From assembly GCF_900106065.1 (NCBI RefSeq), contig NZ_LT629796.1:6424501-6488500 (forward strand): 64,000 nucleotides of DNA. Reading direction: 5' to 3'. The translations under genes were made by a program, and so were the position numbers. The notes under the pieces were generated by a model. It was not told where the DNA came from. It worked only from the letters and a program-made list of their open reading frames with translations, and ran no database searches. Shown here one piece after another: positions 52,074 through 60,748 of this stretch. Source of the DNA: Pseudomonas mandelii. Lineage in GTDB: Bacteria; Pseudomonadota; Gammaproteobacteria; Pseudomonadales; Pseudomonadaceae. Position 1 is the first letter of the stretch. Each line of letters starts with the position of its first letter.

Positions 52074-52186
52074 GTTTATGCCTGAGTTTGCGTGTTTGTG
52101 CGAGATTAGCCAAACCGTTGCGTAAACACAATCGCGGTTTTGTTTTCTGGCAAACTCCCCGGCGTCTCCCCCAGAGCAGTCAGCCC

Positions 52187-53068
52187 ATGCCCTTCGCCCT
52201 TGTCTCAAACGGTTCACTCCTCACGCCTGAGCAGCCCGACGTAACCGTGCCTTGGTGGAGTTTCACCAAGACAGTTCTCGCCGCCGCAGCGTTGTCGCTG
52301 GTGCGTGATGGATTGATCGGTCTGGATGAGGGAGTGCCTGAAGGCCCGTTCACGTTGCGTCAACTGCTGCGGCATGAAGCCGGATTGGCGGATTACAGTG
52401 AACTCGCCGATTACCACACCGCCGTGGCGCGCAATGAAACATCTTGGTCAGCCGCTGAAATGCTGCAGCGTCTTGATGCGACCAGGTTACGTTATGCACC
52501 CGGAGACGGCTGGCGATACTCGAACGTCGGCTACTTGTTCATCGCCAGGCTCATTGCGCGCGTCACCGGGCTGAGACTTGAAGAAGCGCTGACGCAACGC
52601 GTGTTTACCCCGCTCGGTTTATCGCGCATCCGCCTCGCGACGACCCGCGCCGATCTGGCGTACGTCAACATGGGAGCGGCTTCGACTTACGACCCGGGCT
52701 GGGTTTATCACGGTTTGCTGGTCGGCCCGCTTGTTGAAGCGGCCCTGTGTCTGGATCGTCTATTGGACGGGCATCTGTTGCCGCAATCACTGCTGCGGGA
52801 GATGCAAACGGTACGCACGCTGGGCGGACCGATCGCTGGGCGTCCCTGGGTTGCTCCGGGATACGGCCTCGGTCTGATGCAGGGCATGGTGGAAAGTGGC
52901 CTGACCTTGAGTGGTCACACGGGAGTCGGACCGGGCAGCATCATTGCGGTTTACCGCTGCATTGATGGAAACAGCACGGCGAGTTGCGCGGTTTTTGATG
53001 AAAGCGGCAACGAAGGGGCTGTGGAGGCCGAGGTCGTGCGCCACCTGATATGCGCGGCACTTGAATAA
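52187..53068 (+). CDS. beta-lactamase-related serine hydrolase
   Basis: The 293-residue protein has the class C/PBP-like SxxK motif early (WWSFTKTVLAAAALSLV), a YSN motif (GWRYSNVGYLFIARLIAR) and a late HTG (LSGHTGVGPGS). The usual N-terminal strands before SxxK are shortened, and no signal peptide is seen, so a cytoplasmic esterase or peptidase is likelier than a beta-lactamase. The start at 52187 is chosen by position; no strong ribosome site. It is divergent from the DeoR gene. Confidence 0.85.
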   Translation: MPFALVSNGSLLTPEQPDVTVPWWSFTKTVLAAAALSLVRDGLIGLDEGVPEGPFTLRQLLRHEAGLADYSELADYHTAVARNETSWSAAEMLQRLDATRLRYAPGDGWRYSNVGYLFIARLIARVTGLRLEEALTQRVFTPLGLSRIRLATTRADLAYVNMGAASTYDPGWVYHGLLVGPLVEAALCLDRLLDGHLLPQSLLREMQTVRTLGGPIAGRPWVAPGYGLGLMQGMVESGLTLSGHTGVGPGSIIAVYRCIDGNSTASCAVFDESGNEGAVEAEVVRHLICAALE

Positions 53069-53138
53069 ACCTGAAAATCATCTGACCGCCCATCCTCAAA
53101 AAAGGAGCGTTGAGACCTCGATGCGTTGAACTCACCAA

Positions 53139-53281
53139 TATCCTGTGGCGAGGGAGCTTGCTCCCGCTGGGGTGCGAAGCGGCCCCAAAATCCGCAACCC
53201 GGATCATTCAGATAAACCGCGTGCACTGGATTTACGACGGCTGCGCAGCCGAACGGGAGCAAGCTCCCTTGCCACAGGTAC
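53139..53281. repeat. BIME, GTGGCGAGGGAGCTTGCTCC type
   Basis: CTGTGGCGAGGGAGCTTGCT pairs with AGCAAGCTCCCTTGCCACAG; inner stems GGTGCGAAGCGGCC and GGCTGCGCAGCC. It lies between two convergent genes and fills most of the gap 53069-53344. Confidence 0.85.
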
Positions 53282-53344
53282 AGAAGCGGTCACATCTCAA
53301 TGTGTGGCATTCACAAGTAAGTTATTGATCACGTTGAATGTGCA

Positions 53345-54013
53345 TCAGTAACTGGCGACTTGCGCCCCATTACCAGACGTCACCAACGCCTTCAACGACG
53401 CATCAAACTGCTTCAACGCATTCACCTGCACCGCATTTTGCTGGTCGATTTGCGCAGCAATTTCCGGGGCAGCTTTGCCATGCACCCACACCGAAGGCAT
53501 CTGCTGCTCACGTGAGCCTTCAGCCTTGCCGATGTATTGCAGGTTCGAGTCGTAGAACTTGGCGAGGAATCGCGCTTCAACCTGGTTGTTGCGCTTGGAC
53601 ACCAGACGGTTGTAGGTGTCGAGCATCACCACCACATCGGGATGGGCTTGTACCAGGGCGTCGAGATTGTCGTAGACGGTCACCGAAGCAAATTGTTTTT
53701 GCAGCGACCCCATCAGCCAGTTGATCGCCCGCTTAGGATCGGAGCTGTTGACGAAGGCGCTGCTGATGCGCGAATCCAGCGCCGGGTTCTTCGCACCATT
53801 CAGCGCGACCGAATGGTACTGCTCAAGGTATTCGATCGTGTTGAGGGTGTTTTCGCTGTAGAGCACGCCCACCGACTGAGTGGGTTGCAAGCTCGCGGGG
53901 CTGTCGCCCATCGGCAGGAAATGGCAGGACGGATCTGCCGCGTAGGCCGGCACGGTGGCGGCAACACTGCCGGTCAATACGGCGACAAGGGCCAGCAAGG
54001 TAGAGATTCTCAT
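53345..54013 (-). CDS. secreted hypothetical protein (222 aa)
   Basis: A signal peptide (LLALVAVLTGSVAATVPAYA) precedes a mature protein with one Cys near its N terminus (DPSCHFLPMG). Characteristic stretches: SVGVLYSENTLNTIEYLEQY, AINWLMGSLQKQFASVTVYD and VVVMLDTYNRLVSKRNNQVE. The pattern suggests a periplasmic alpha/beta domain similar to DUF proteins near ABC-type lipoprotein genes, but I cannot name it. The start has GGAACCTGCGCG before ATG. Convergent with the serine hydrolase across a BIME. Confidence 0.75.
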   Translation of the reverse strand: MRISTLLALVAVLTGSVAATVPAYAADPSCHFLPMGDSPASLQPTQSVGVLYSENTLNTIEYLEQYHSVALNGAKNPALDSRISSAFVNSSDPKRAINWLMGSLQKQFASVTVYDNLDALVQAHPDVVVMLDTYNRLVSKRNNQVEARFLAKFYDSNLQYIGKAEGSREQQMPSVWVHGKAAPEIAAQIDQQNAVQVNALKQFDASLKALVTSGNGAQVASY

Positions 54014-54345
54014 CGCGCAGGTTCCTTCAGAGGCGACTTTGGTATGACGCTATCCTCCTCTCATGACAAAAAAACAGAACTTGCATTCCTTGATGGTGAT
54101 TATTGATTAAACGAATGGTTGCGTACCGAGGCGTCAGGCGTGACTCCGTGGGGTGAGAAGTGACGTCGAGTGGATATCTGCGTGAAGCCGATTATGCTTC
54201 AAGAAACCTTGCAGCGATGCGAGGCGGTCAACCTGTGTGCATGCTTCGTGCAATCCGTAATCCGACGACATCAGCCCAAGGGCCTGGGTGCGGCAAAGAG
54301 GTTACAAGGTACTCCGGCCTATAACAAGAACGACGGAGAAGACTC
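54014..54345. other. divergent intergenic region
   Basis: No gene seen in this 332-base gap between a secreted-protein gene (minus) and the MHS transporter gene (plus). No distinct operator could be made out; promoters for both sides are expected here. Confidence 0.5.
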
Positions 54346-56022
54346 ATGGCCGCAATCGACAACATCTCCACGGGCAGCGCGCCCCAACGCGGTATAACCA
54401 AGGAGGAGCGCAAGGTCATTTTTGCCTCGTCCCTGGGCACCGTGTTCGAGTGGTACGACTTCTACCTTTACGGCTCCCTGGCCGCGATCATCGCCAAGCA
54501 TTTTTTTGCCGGGGTCAATGAGACAACGTCCTTCATCTTCGCGCTGCTCGCGTTCGCTGCGGGTTTCGCGGTGCGTCCCTTCGGTGCCATCGTGTTCGGG
54601 CGCCTGGGTGACATGATCGGACGCAAGCACACGTTCCTCATCACCATTGTGATCATGGGTGTCTCCACCGCCGTCGTCGGTTTTCTACCCGGCTACGCGA
54701 CCATTGGCGTGGCGGCCCCGATCATCCTGATCACCTTGCGCCTGTTGCAAGGCCTGGCGCTGGGCGGTGAGTACGGTGGCGCGGCGACCTACGTCGCGGA
54801 GCATGCGCCGAAAGGCAAACGCGGTTATTTCACCTCATGGATTCAAACCACCGCGACCCTGGGCCTGTTCCTTTCGCTGCTGGTGATCCTTGCTTGCCGG
54901 ACGATCCTGGGCAACGAAGCTTTCGAGGCCTGGGGCTGGCGGATTCCGTTTCTGCTGTCGATCCTGCTGCTGATTGTGTCGGTGTACATCCGCTTGCAGC
55001 TCAGCGAATCACCGGTATTCGTGAAAATGAAGGCAGAGGGCAAGTCTTCCAAGGCGCCGCTGACCGAATCCTTCGCCCGCTGGGACAACCTCAAGATCGT
55101 GATCATGGCCCTGCTCGGCGGCACCGCCGGCCAGGCGGTCGTCTGGTATACCGGGCAGTTCTATGCGCTGTTCTTCCTGCTGCAGACGCTGAAGATCGAG
55201 CCGCAGACCGCCAACCTGCTGATTGCCGGCTCGCTGCTGATTGGCACGCCGTTCTTCGTCATCTTCGGCAGCCTGTCCGACCGTATCGGCCGCAAAGGCA
55301 TCATCATGGCCGGCTGCATCCTCGCAGCATTGACCTACTTCCCGATCTTCCATGCGTTGACTCAGTACGGAAACCCCGACGTGTTCGTCGCGCAGGAGAA
55401 GAACCCGGTCACGGTGATCGCCGATCCCGACCAGTGCTCGTTCCAGTTCGACCCGGTGGGCAAGGCCAAATTCACCAGTTCCTGCGACCTCGCCAAGACC
55501 GTGCTGGCGAAACGGGCCATTCCCTACAAGAACGAAAAGGCTGAACCGGGCACGGTCGCGCAGGTGCGCATCGGCGACAAAGTGCTTCAGAGTTTCGAGG
55601 GCACCGGCATGCCGGCCGCCGACTTCAAGGCCAAGAACGACGCGTTCACCGCCACTCTCGGCACCGCCCTCAAAGAAGCCGGTTACCCCGAGAAAGCCGA
55701 CCCGGCCAAGACCAACTACCCGATGGTGCTGTTGCTTCTGACCATCCTCGTGATCTACGTGACCATGGTCTACGGTCCGATTGCCGCCTGGCTGGTGGAA
55801 CTGTTCCCGGCGCGCATCCGCTACACCTCGATGTCGCTGCCCTACCACATCGGCAACGGCTGGTTCGGCGGCTTCCTGCCGACGGTGGCGTTCGCCATGG
55901 TCGCGGCCACGGGTGATATCTACTACGGCCTCTGGTACCCGATTGTCATCGCCGTGATGACCGCCGTCCTGGGCATATTCTTCATGCCGGAAACCAAGGA
56001 TCGGGAGATTCATCACACATAA
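54346..56022 (+). CDS. MHS-family (MFS) symporter with periplasmic insert, copy 2
   Basis: 558 residues, closely paralogous to the protein at 21081: FASSLGTVFEWYDFYLYGSL, GRLGDMIGRKHTF, GLALGGEYGGAATYVAEHAP and SDRIGRKGIIM. The insert between helices 9 and 10 is again present and about 120 residues long, with the paired cysteines (DPDQCSFQF and SSCDLAK) and FQFDPVGKAKF shared with copy 1. Known family role: proton symport of organic acids or similar. CGGAGAAG precedes the start and a terminator follows the stop. Confidence 0.9.
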   Translation: MAAIDNISTGSAPQRGITKEERKVIFASSLGTVFEWYDFYLYGSLAAIIAKHFFAGVNETTSFIFALLAFAAGFAVRPFGAIVFGRLGDMIGRKHTFLITIVIMGVSTAVVGFLPGYATIGVAAPIILITLRLLQGLALGGEYGGAATYVAEHAPKGKRGYFTSWIQTTATLGLFLSLLVILACRTILGNEAFEAWGWRIPFLLSILLLIVSVYIRLQLSESPVFVKMKAEGKSSKAPLTESFARWDNLKIVIMALLGGTAGQAVVWYTGQFYALFFLLQTLKIEPQTANLLIAGSLLIGTPFFVIFGSLSDRIGRKGIIMAGCILAALTYFPIFHALTQYGNPDVFVAQEKNPVTVIADPDQCSFQFDPVGKAKFTSSCDLAKTVLAKRAIPYKNEKAEPGTVAQVRIGDKVLQSFEGTGMPAADFKAKNDAFTATLGTALKEAGYPEKADPAKTNYPMVLLLLTILVIYVTMVYGPIAAWLVELFPARIRYTSMSLPYHIGNGWFGGFLPTVAFAMVAATGDIYYGLWYPIVIAVMTAVLGIFFMPETKDREIHHT

Positions 56023-56032
56023 AAACGGACAC

Positions 56033-56065
56033 CTGCCCTCTCGTGAGCGAGAGGGCAGCCCTTTT
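56033..56065 (+). terminator. intrinsic terminator after MHS copy 2
   Basis: CTGCCCTCTCG and CGAGAGGGCAG form an eleven-base perfect stem with a four-base loop, followed by CCCTTTT. Confidence 0.85.
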
Positions 56066-56195
56066 AACTGCGCGCTGAAGGATTAAATGCCGTCGCGGCT
56101 CAAAAACGAATTGAACCCCACGCCTCATCGTGTTTTCGAAACTCCATAAGCGCCGATCTTTGATCACGAGCAGCGCCATTGGAGAGGAATTCCCG

Positions 56196-56621
56196 ATGAA
56201 CCGTAGACTGCTGTTTCTGCTCGCCAGCCTGAGCCCCACGCTGGTATTCGCTGAAGGCTGTGACGTCCTGACCCGATCCCAAAGCCCATCCGTTCCGGTG
56301 GTCGAGTCCCATAGTTGCTATGAGTACGAAGGCATGCCGGTAAATGCCATCGATTGGTCATGCAGCAACGAGAGCAAGGACATGCTCACCAGCACCAAGA
56401 AAAAAGTCGACCAGTGCGACGATCATTATCAGGCCTCCTGCATCGCGACCCTGACCCAGGAATCCCTGGCCAACCCTCACTCCACCAGCAAGGACAAGAA
56501 CAGCAAGTCGCTGAACATCCCCGACAACGCTCAGGTCACCACGTATTACTACGGTGCGGAACACTTGGCCCAATCGAAGACTGATTGCGAATCGGGCGGT
56601 GGACACTGGAAAACGAAATGA
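56196..56621 (+). CDS. secreted cysteine-containing hypothetical protein (141 aa)
   Basis: The start at 56196 has GAGAGGAATTCCCG upstream and yields a signal peptide (MNRRLLFLLASLSPTLVFA). The mature part has about six cysteines (EGCDVL, SHSCYEYEG, DWSCSNESKD, DQCDDHYQASC, KTDCESGGG), suggesting disulfides, and a polar central stretch. No family recognised. It is the first of three plus-strand genes of unknown function before the regulator at 58097. Confidence 0.7.
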   Translation: MNRRLLFLLASLSPTLVFAEGCDVLTRSQSPSVPVVESHSCYEYEGMPVNAIDWSCSNESKDMLTSTKKKVDQCDDHYQASCIATLTQESLANPHSTSKDKNSKSLNIPDNAQVTTYYYGAEHLAQSKTDCESGGGHWKTK

Positions 56622-56810
56622 TGCCACTGGCTGATACGTCGCCGTTACATCGCGCGATTCGCTGTATCCGCGGTGTTACCTTACCGACCGTGTTGTCACT
56701 TCTGCGGTGCCCGGCGGGCCAATAGAGTATTGGCTTCGGTGTGTTGGCCGGGTCGAGAACGTCTTGACCCGACTGTCCGCCGATCCCCCCATCACGGAAG
56801 AGGTGACACC

Positions 56811-57059
56811 ATGAGTTTCGTAACCGTTGAAAAAAACCAGAGCAGCGCCCCGTCGGAAGCTGATATGAAAAAGGCCATGACTGAATCTGGCGGCGAACCC
56901 GGGGAAGTCACCGGGACCAACGCGGCCCGGAAGCTGACTTACACCGGCACGGTCAATCACACCGTATATGAGAACAAGCTGATCGAGATTGCCAAGGGCA
57001 AACGAACCAGCTGGAACTTCGTCTGGGCCGACGCGAAGGTGAGTAGCCCGACTGCATGA
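56811..57059 (+). CDS. small hypothetical protein (82 aa)
   Basis: GGAAGAGGTGACACC precedes the ATG. The short protein has no signal peptide or membrane helix; a charged N-terminal helix (PSEADMKKAMTESGGEPGEV) and beta-like stretch (KLTYTGTVNHTVYENKL) are seen, and it ends after a Trp-containing strand (RTSWNFVWADAK). No family recognised. It lies between two other unknown genes. Confidence 0.6.
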   Translation: MSFVTVEKNQSSAPSEADMKKAMTESGGEPGEVTGTNAARKLTYTGTVNHTVYENKLIEIAKGKRTSWNFVWADAKVSSPTA

Positions 57060-57313
57060 AGCCACGGTGGGGCGGTCGCACGGCCGCTCCGCTGTTTCAA
57101 CTCACAGATTCCCTTGATACAACCCGGTTACGCAGGCTGTTACCTTGCTGGTTTAACCGCCCTCCCCGCTGTAACGCCAAGACACTTCGCCGCCCTGAAT
57201 CCTGCGCCTACTGTGAAGCCGTCAATGTGTTTAGAGGGTGCTGCCCGATCACTTGTCGGATTCGCTGCCCGCTGCCCATTGATTGCCCAACACAACCAAG
57301 GAAGAGGAAAGCC

Positions 57314-58057
57314 ATGAGTAAGTCGAGCGCTGTAAGCAAGCAAGCTCTGCAACTTCACAATGATGTGCAAGAGGCCCTCAAGTCGTTCCAGAGCATTGCC
57401 CCCACGGCTCTGAAAACGTCGGACTACTGCAAGGTGTTGACGTCAACCCTGGCAGCCACGCAAAAGTCCGTCACGATCGAGATCGCAGCCGATGACCTGA
57501 CCCTTCTCAAGCAGTCAGGCTACAAGCTGTGCTTCGCCAAGAAAGTCGGCAACGAAGCCTATAACGTTGTCTGGCAGTCCTATGACAAGTACCTGAGCAA
57601 CAACGGCTTCAGCTGGACCCCGCAATACCAACTGTTCGGGTCCAATACTTTTCAGGCTGACGTGACGGTGAAGGTGTCGACCAACATCGTCACGATCGGC
57701 CTGGGGCAACAATCGATACTCAGCCCGGAAGGCTTGCTGGGCCAGGCGGTAACCGGCGGCCCAGACATATCCATTACCCTGGATAACGAATACGGTCCGA
57801 TCCACCCCGGCATCAACCAGTTGTCAGTCGGCATCGACGGCACGCAGGTCAGCACGCCGATCTACGTCGCCACCAACCAGGTGGTCACCGGCAATATCGT
57901 TTTGACCCCTGTCGAGGCCATTCTCGTGTGGTTCGAACAGAACGTGCAGACCAGCACCATGTTCAGCACGTCGCGGTCCAAGGCCATCGAAATCGACCTG
58001 ACTGTCGCTAACGCAGCAACCCGTCTCTACGAAGGCGGTGCATGGAAAACCGTGTAA
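57314..58057 (+). CDS. hypothetical beta-rich protein (247 aa)
   Basis: The start at 57314 has GAGGAAAG upstream. The cytoplasmic-type protein (no signal) begins with a helix (KQALQLHNDVQEALKSFQS), then is rich in beta strands, with YNVVWQSYDKYLSNNGFSW, YQLFGSNTFQADVTVKVST and GLGQQSILSPEGLLG. The pattern loosely recalls fungal and bacterial lectin or cytolysin-like proteins, but the match is too weak to name. A hairpin follows its stop. Function unknown. Confidence 0.65.
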   Translation: MSKSSAVSKQALQLHNDVQEALKSFQSIAPTALKTSDYCKVLTSTLAATQKSVTIEIAADDLTLLKQSGYKLCFAKKVGNEAYNVVWQSYDKYLSNNGFSWTPQYQLFGSNTFQADVTVKVSTNIVTIGLGQQSILSPEGLLGQAVTGGPDISITLDNEYGPIHPGINQLSVGIDGTQVSTPIYVATNQVVTGNIVLTPVEAILVWFEQNVQTSTMFSTSRSKAIEIDLTVANAATRLYEGGAWKTV

Positions 58058-58068
58058 TCGTCGCACCG

Positions 58069-58090
58069 GGGGCAACCTCGCGGTTGCCCC
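58069..58090. terminator. hairpin between convergent genes 57314 and 58097
   Basis: GGGGCAACC and GGTTGCCCC form a nine-base stem with a four-base loop, followed by TTCCTCT on the plus strand. Confidence 0.7.
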
Positions 58091-58096
58091 TTCCTC

Positions 58097-58903
58097 TCAA
58101 GAAACATCACCGCTTCCCCGGGCGAAATAGCCCGTCAACGACCGACAGATGGACTCCGCCAGATCTTCCTGGGTCGCGATGCCGTAAGGTTGATTGCGAT
58201 CGAACTGCTCGGACCAGCGGATCCGCCCCTGTGCGACATCAATCAGGCGCACCGATGCCCGGACTCGGCTCGGTTCCACCCGCACGCTGCCCTCAAGGGA
58301 ATAGTTACCGCGCCCGGCACGCACAACGTCCAGTGCCTTGACACTGGAGCGTGACACTTTCATCAACACGTGGTTGCCATGGCTTTGCGTCTGCTCGAAC
58401 GACTCGAAAAGCCGGCAGCTCAATTCTTCAGACAAGCCCTTGGTGAAGTCATCGCCGTCACGGGTGATGCAGGTAAACGGCTGAATCTGCAAAACAGGAT
58501 GGCGCATCGAGATGGTTTTGGGTCTGATCCGCTGGTAAGCCAGCCGATAACAACCGGCCGGAATGCTCAGGCGTATCGGGTCTTGCTGCCCCAGGGTGGC
58601 GTAATGGATCGCGAGTTTGCGCCGCAACCGGCCCACCTGCACGCGCACCACCGGATCGTCTCCGGTGCAGTAAACAGCCGGGTCACGGCGAAACACGGCG
58701 ATGCCGATGGCATGCTCGGTGAGTGGGATAGTGGAAAACTGAAGATCGTGATCGACCAGGAAACGCAGCAAGCTTCCCATGCGCCTGGACTTGGCAAACA
58801 CCGGACTGGCCAGCAACAGCGCCAGCACCCGCTCTATCTCTTCGTGATCGAGTGGCTCGGGAACGCCCTCGGCACTTGAATGGCCTACGTGCTTGATTAC
58901 CAT
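58097..58903 (-). CDS. winged-helix-like regulator with TolB/FlgO-like domain
   Basis: The 268 residues have an N-terminal region (about 20-115) with SPVFAKSRRMGSLLRFLVDH, then DPVVRVQVGRLRRKLAIHYA and IRLSIPAGCYRLAY. This pattern is known, in my reading, from TPR-containing or adenylate-cyclase-type regulators with a DNA-binding winged helix. The C-terminal part (130-265) resembles the TolB-like N-domain of such proteins: TKGLSEELSCRLFESFEQTQ, YSLEGSVRVEPSRVRASVRL, IRWSEQFDRN. It probably regulates the neighbouring unknown genes at 56196-58057, facing it. No transmembrane segment. Confidence 0.7.
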   Translation of the reverse strand: MVIKHVGHSSAEGVPEPLDHEEIERVLALLLASPVFAKSRRMGSLLRFLVDHDLQFSTIPLTEHAIGIAVFRRDPAVYCTGDDPVVRVQVGRLRRKLAIHYATLGQQDPIRLSIPAGCYRLAYQRIRPKTISMRHPVLQIQPFTCITRDGDDFTKGLSEELSCRLFESFEQTQSHGNHVLMKVSRSSVKALDVVRAGRGNYSLEGSVRVEPSRVRASVRLIDVAQGRIRWSEQFDRNQPYGIATQEDLAESICRSLTGYFARGSGDVS

Positions 58904-59094
58904 TGCCTGCCTCCGTGCAGGTTACCGACAATCGCTCGCCACCCCTGTAGAAGTGGATATTGATACTGAAGTCGTACTCCATGGCCACGCTCAACGCCCG
59001 ATCCCGTAAAGGCTCGGACGCTGCAACGTCGAAGCTTAGCAGTGGTTACGCAATGGCGAAGATATTGTGCTGATCGCGGCGTTTGCCCGGGTAA

Positions 59095-59295
59095 TCAGCA
59101 GCAACGCGTGGTGCATTGCTTGCCGCCGTAGCGGGCTTCCTGACGCTCGCGAAGAAACGCCGAATGGCTCATCACCGGTTCTTCGGGGTGTTTGAGCGCC
59201 ATCTGGGCGACATAGTTGTCGTAATCGGGGACGCCGACCATCAAACGCGCGCTCTGGCTGAGGAAGCGGGCGGCTTGCTGCAGTTTACGGATCAT
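59095..59295 (-). CDS. YbdD/YjiX-family protein
   Basis: The start at 59295 (MIRKLQQAARFLSQSARLMV) gives a 66-residue protein; the family core YDNYVAQMALKHPEEPVMS and FLRERQEARYGG is plain, ending with the paired cysteines RCC. Known: YbdD/YjiX genes usually follow cstA-type pyruvate or peptide transporter genes (CstA/BtsT). No such transporter gene is next to it here; it is an orphan between a regulator and a long REP palindrome. Function unresolved. Confidence 0.85.
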   Translation of the reverse strand: MIRKLQQAARFLSQSARLMVGVPDYDNYVAQMALKHPEEPVMSHSAFLRERQEARYGGKQCTTRCC

Positions 59296-59386
59296 GGCAA
59301 CGCTCTCATTGTGAGGGGGGACAGGGCCATGAAAGCGCACTTTTGTATCTGGAATGTGTCGACGCTCGACCGGACGTAAATCAGTA

Positions 59387-59458
59387 CCTGTAGGAGCCAG
59401 GCTTGCCGGCGAAGGCGCTCTCAAGTACGCCTTCGCCGGCAAGCCTGGCTCCTACAGG
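59387..59458. repeat. perfect 31-bp REP palindrome
   Basis: Arms 59387-59417 and 59428-59458 match perfectly (31 bp) around a ten-base loop; sequence CCTGTAGGAGCCAGGCTTGC and so on. It is the most perfect REP pair here, placed between YbdD and the SCO1 gene. Confidence 0.92.
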
Positions 59459-59625
59459 TTCCGGCTCTGATCCGTAGTCTTGTGCCGCTTCTGCCCCTGT
59501 ACCAAAACCACCCCTCGTCCAACAATGAGCGAAACACGGCCACAGTTTGTTAATATCCACGCGCTTTTTTCGTCTGACTCATCAGGCGCTACAGATTTCC
59601 CGTCGCAACACAGGAATGCTTTTCC

Positions 59626-60231
59626 ATGAGTACGTTGTTTACCCGCCGCACGGTCCTGCGCGGTATGGGCTTGTTGAGTCTTGGCCTGCTCGCCGGCTGC
59701 GATGACAGCTCCAGGCTGTCTTTCAAGTACGGCAAGGACCTCAGCGACAAGATCATGGGGCGTACCTTCAAGCTCAAAGACGCCCAGGGCGAAACGAAGA
59801 TGCTCACCAGTTATCGCGGCCTGATGCCGATGGTGTTCTTCGGTTTCACCCAATGCCCGGCGGTCTGCCCCACGACCCTGGCCCGCGCGGCACAGGCCAA
59901 GAAACTGATGGGCCGAGACGGCGAGAAGCTGCAGGTGATCTTCATCACCCTCGACCCGGAACGCGACACGCCGCAAATGCTCGACGCCTACGTCAAGACG
60001 TTCGACCCGAGCTTCGAGGCGCTGCACGGCACGCTGGAAGAAACCGCCGCCACCGCCAAGGAGTTCGGCGTGTTCTTCGAAAAGATCCCGAGCGGTTCGA
60101 CCTACACCCTTTCCCACACCGCGACCAGCTACGTCTTCGACTCCCGGGGCAACTTGCGCCTGGGGCTGTCCGCGTCCCTTACGGCTCAAGAGTGCGCAGA
60201 AGACCTGCTCACCGTCATGGAAGTCTGCTGA
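59626..60231 (+). CDS. SCO1/SenC-family copper chaperone lipoprotein
   Basis: A thioredoxin-like copper chaperone for CuA assembly of cytochrome oxidase. The leader has a twin-arginine-like sequence (TRRTVLRGMG) and a lipobox LLAGC at Cys 25. The CPAVCP motif (copper-binding Cys pair) and the conserved His (SHTATSYVFD) are present, with TLDPERDTPQMLDAYVKTF between. The 201 residues are a normal length. The stop overlaps the start of the PCuAC gene by one base, making a copper-delivery operon. Confidence 0.92.
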   Translation: MSTLFTRRTVLRGMGLLSLGLLAGCDDSSRLSFKYGKDLSDKIMGRTFKLKDAQGETKMLTSYRGLMPMVFFGFTQCPAVCPTTLARAAQAKKLMGRDGEKLQVIFITLDPERDTPQMLDAYVKTFDPSFEALHGTLEETAATAKEFGVFFEKIPSGSTYTLSHTATSYVFDSRGNLRLGLSASLTAQECAEDLLTVMEVC

Positions 60232-60719
60232 TGAATTCGATCCACGCCAACACCGCTTTCTCGCGACGCGTCAAACAACTGGTCCTGGGGTGCGCCCTGA
60301 TCGGCATGGCCTGGCAGGTATCGGCGCAAACCAGAGTGGACGACGCCTGGGTCCGCGCGACCGTTGCCGGCCAGCCATCGACCGGCGCCTTCATGACCCT
60401 GCAAGCCGACAGCGACAGCAAGCTGCTCAGCGTGCAATCGCCTGTCGCCAAAACCGTACAGATTCACCAATCCAGCATGAAAGATGATGTGATGAGCATG
60501 CGTCAGGTCGAGTCTGTCGAGCTGCCGGCCGGCAAGCCGGTGAGCTTTGATCCCCACGGCTATCACGTGATGCTGATGGACCTGACGGCGCAGGTGAAGG
60601 AAGGCGATAAAGTCCCGCTGATCCTGACCGTGGAAAACGCCAAGGGCGACAAAGAGACGATTAAAGTGGAAGCCGAGGCCCGGGCACTCGGCATGGCTGA
60701 TCACAGCAAGATGCATTAA
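60231..60719 (+). CDS. PCuAC-type periplasmic copper chaperone
   Basis: The ATG overlaps the SCO1 stop. A signal peptide is visible (VKQLVLGCALIGMAWQVSA). The 162-residue precursor contains the copper-binding pattern: TVQIHQSSMKDDVMSMRQVE with His and Met, and DPHGYHVMLMDLT with the later His/Met pair (H(M)x10Mx21HxM type). Known: PCuAC delivers Cu(I) to the CuA site with SCO1. The C-terminal tail (DHSKMH) adds another His/Met metal-binding end. Confidence 0.92.
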   Translation: MNSIHANTAFSRRVKQLVLGCALIGMAWQVSAQTRVDDAWVRATVAGQPSTGAFMTLQADSDSKLLSVQSPVAKTVQIHQSSMKDDVMSMRQVESVELPAGKPVSFDPHGYHVMLMDLTAQVKEGDKVPLILTVENAKGDKETIKVEAEARALGMADHSKMH

Positions 60720-60748
60720 CGGTCGGGGTTTCTCAGGGCGAGCGGCTC

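Noticed and set aside
57114..57317. 67-codon frame before the 57314 gene
   Set aside because: No ribosome site or protein-like pattern; treated as leader of the next gene.
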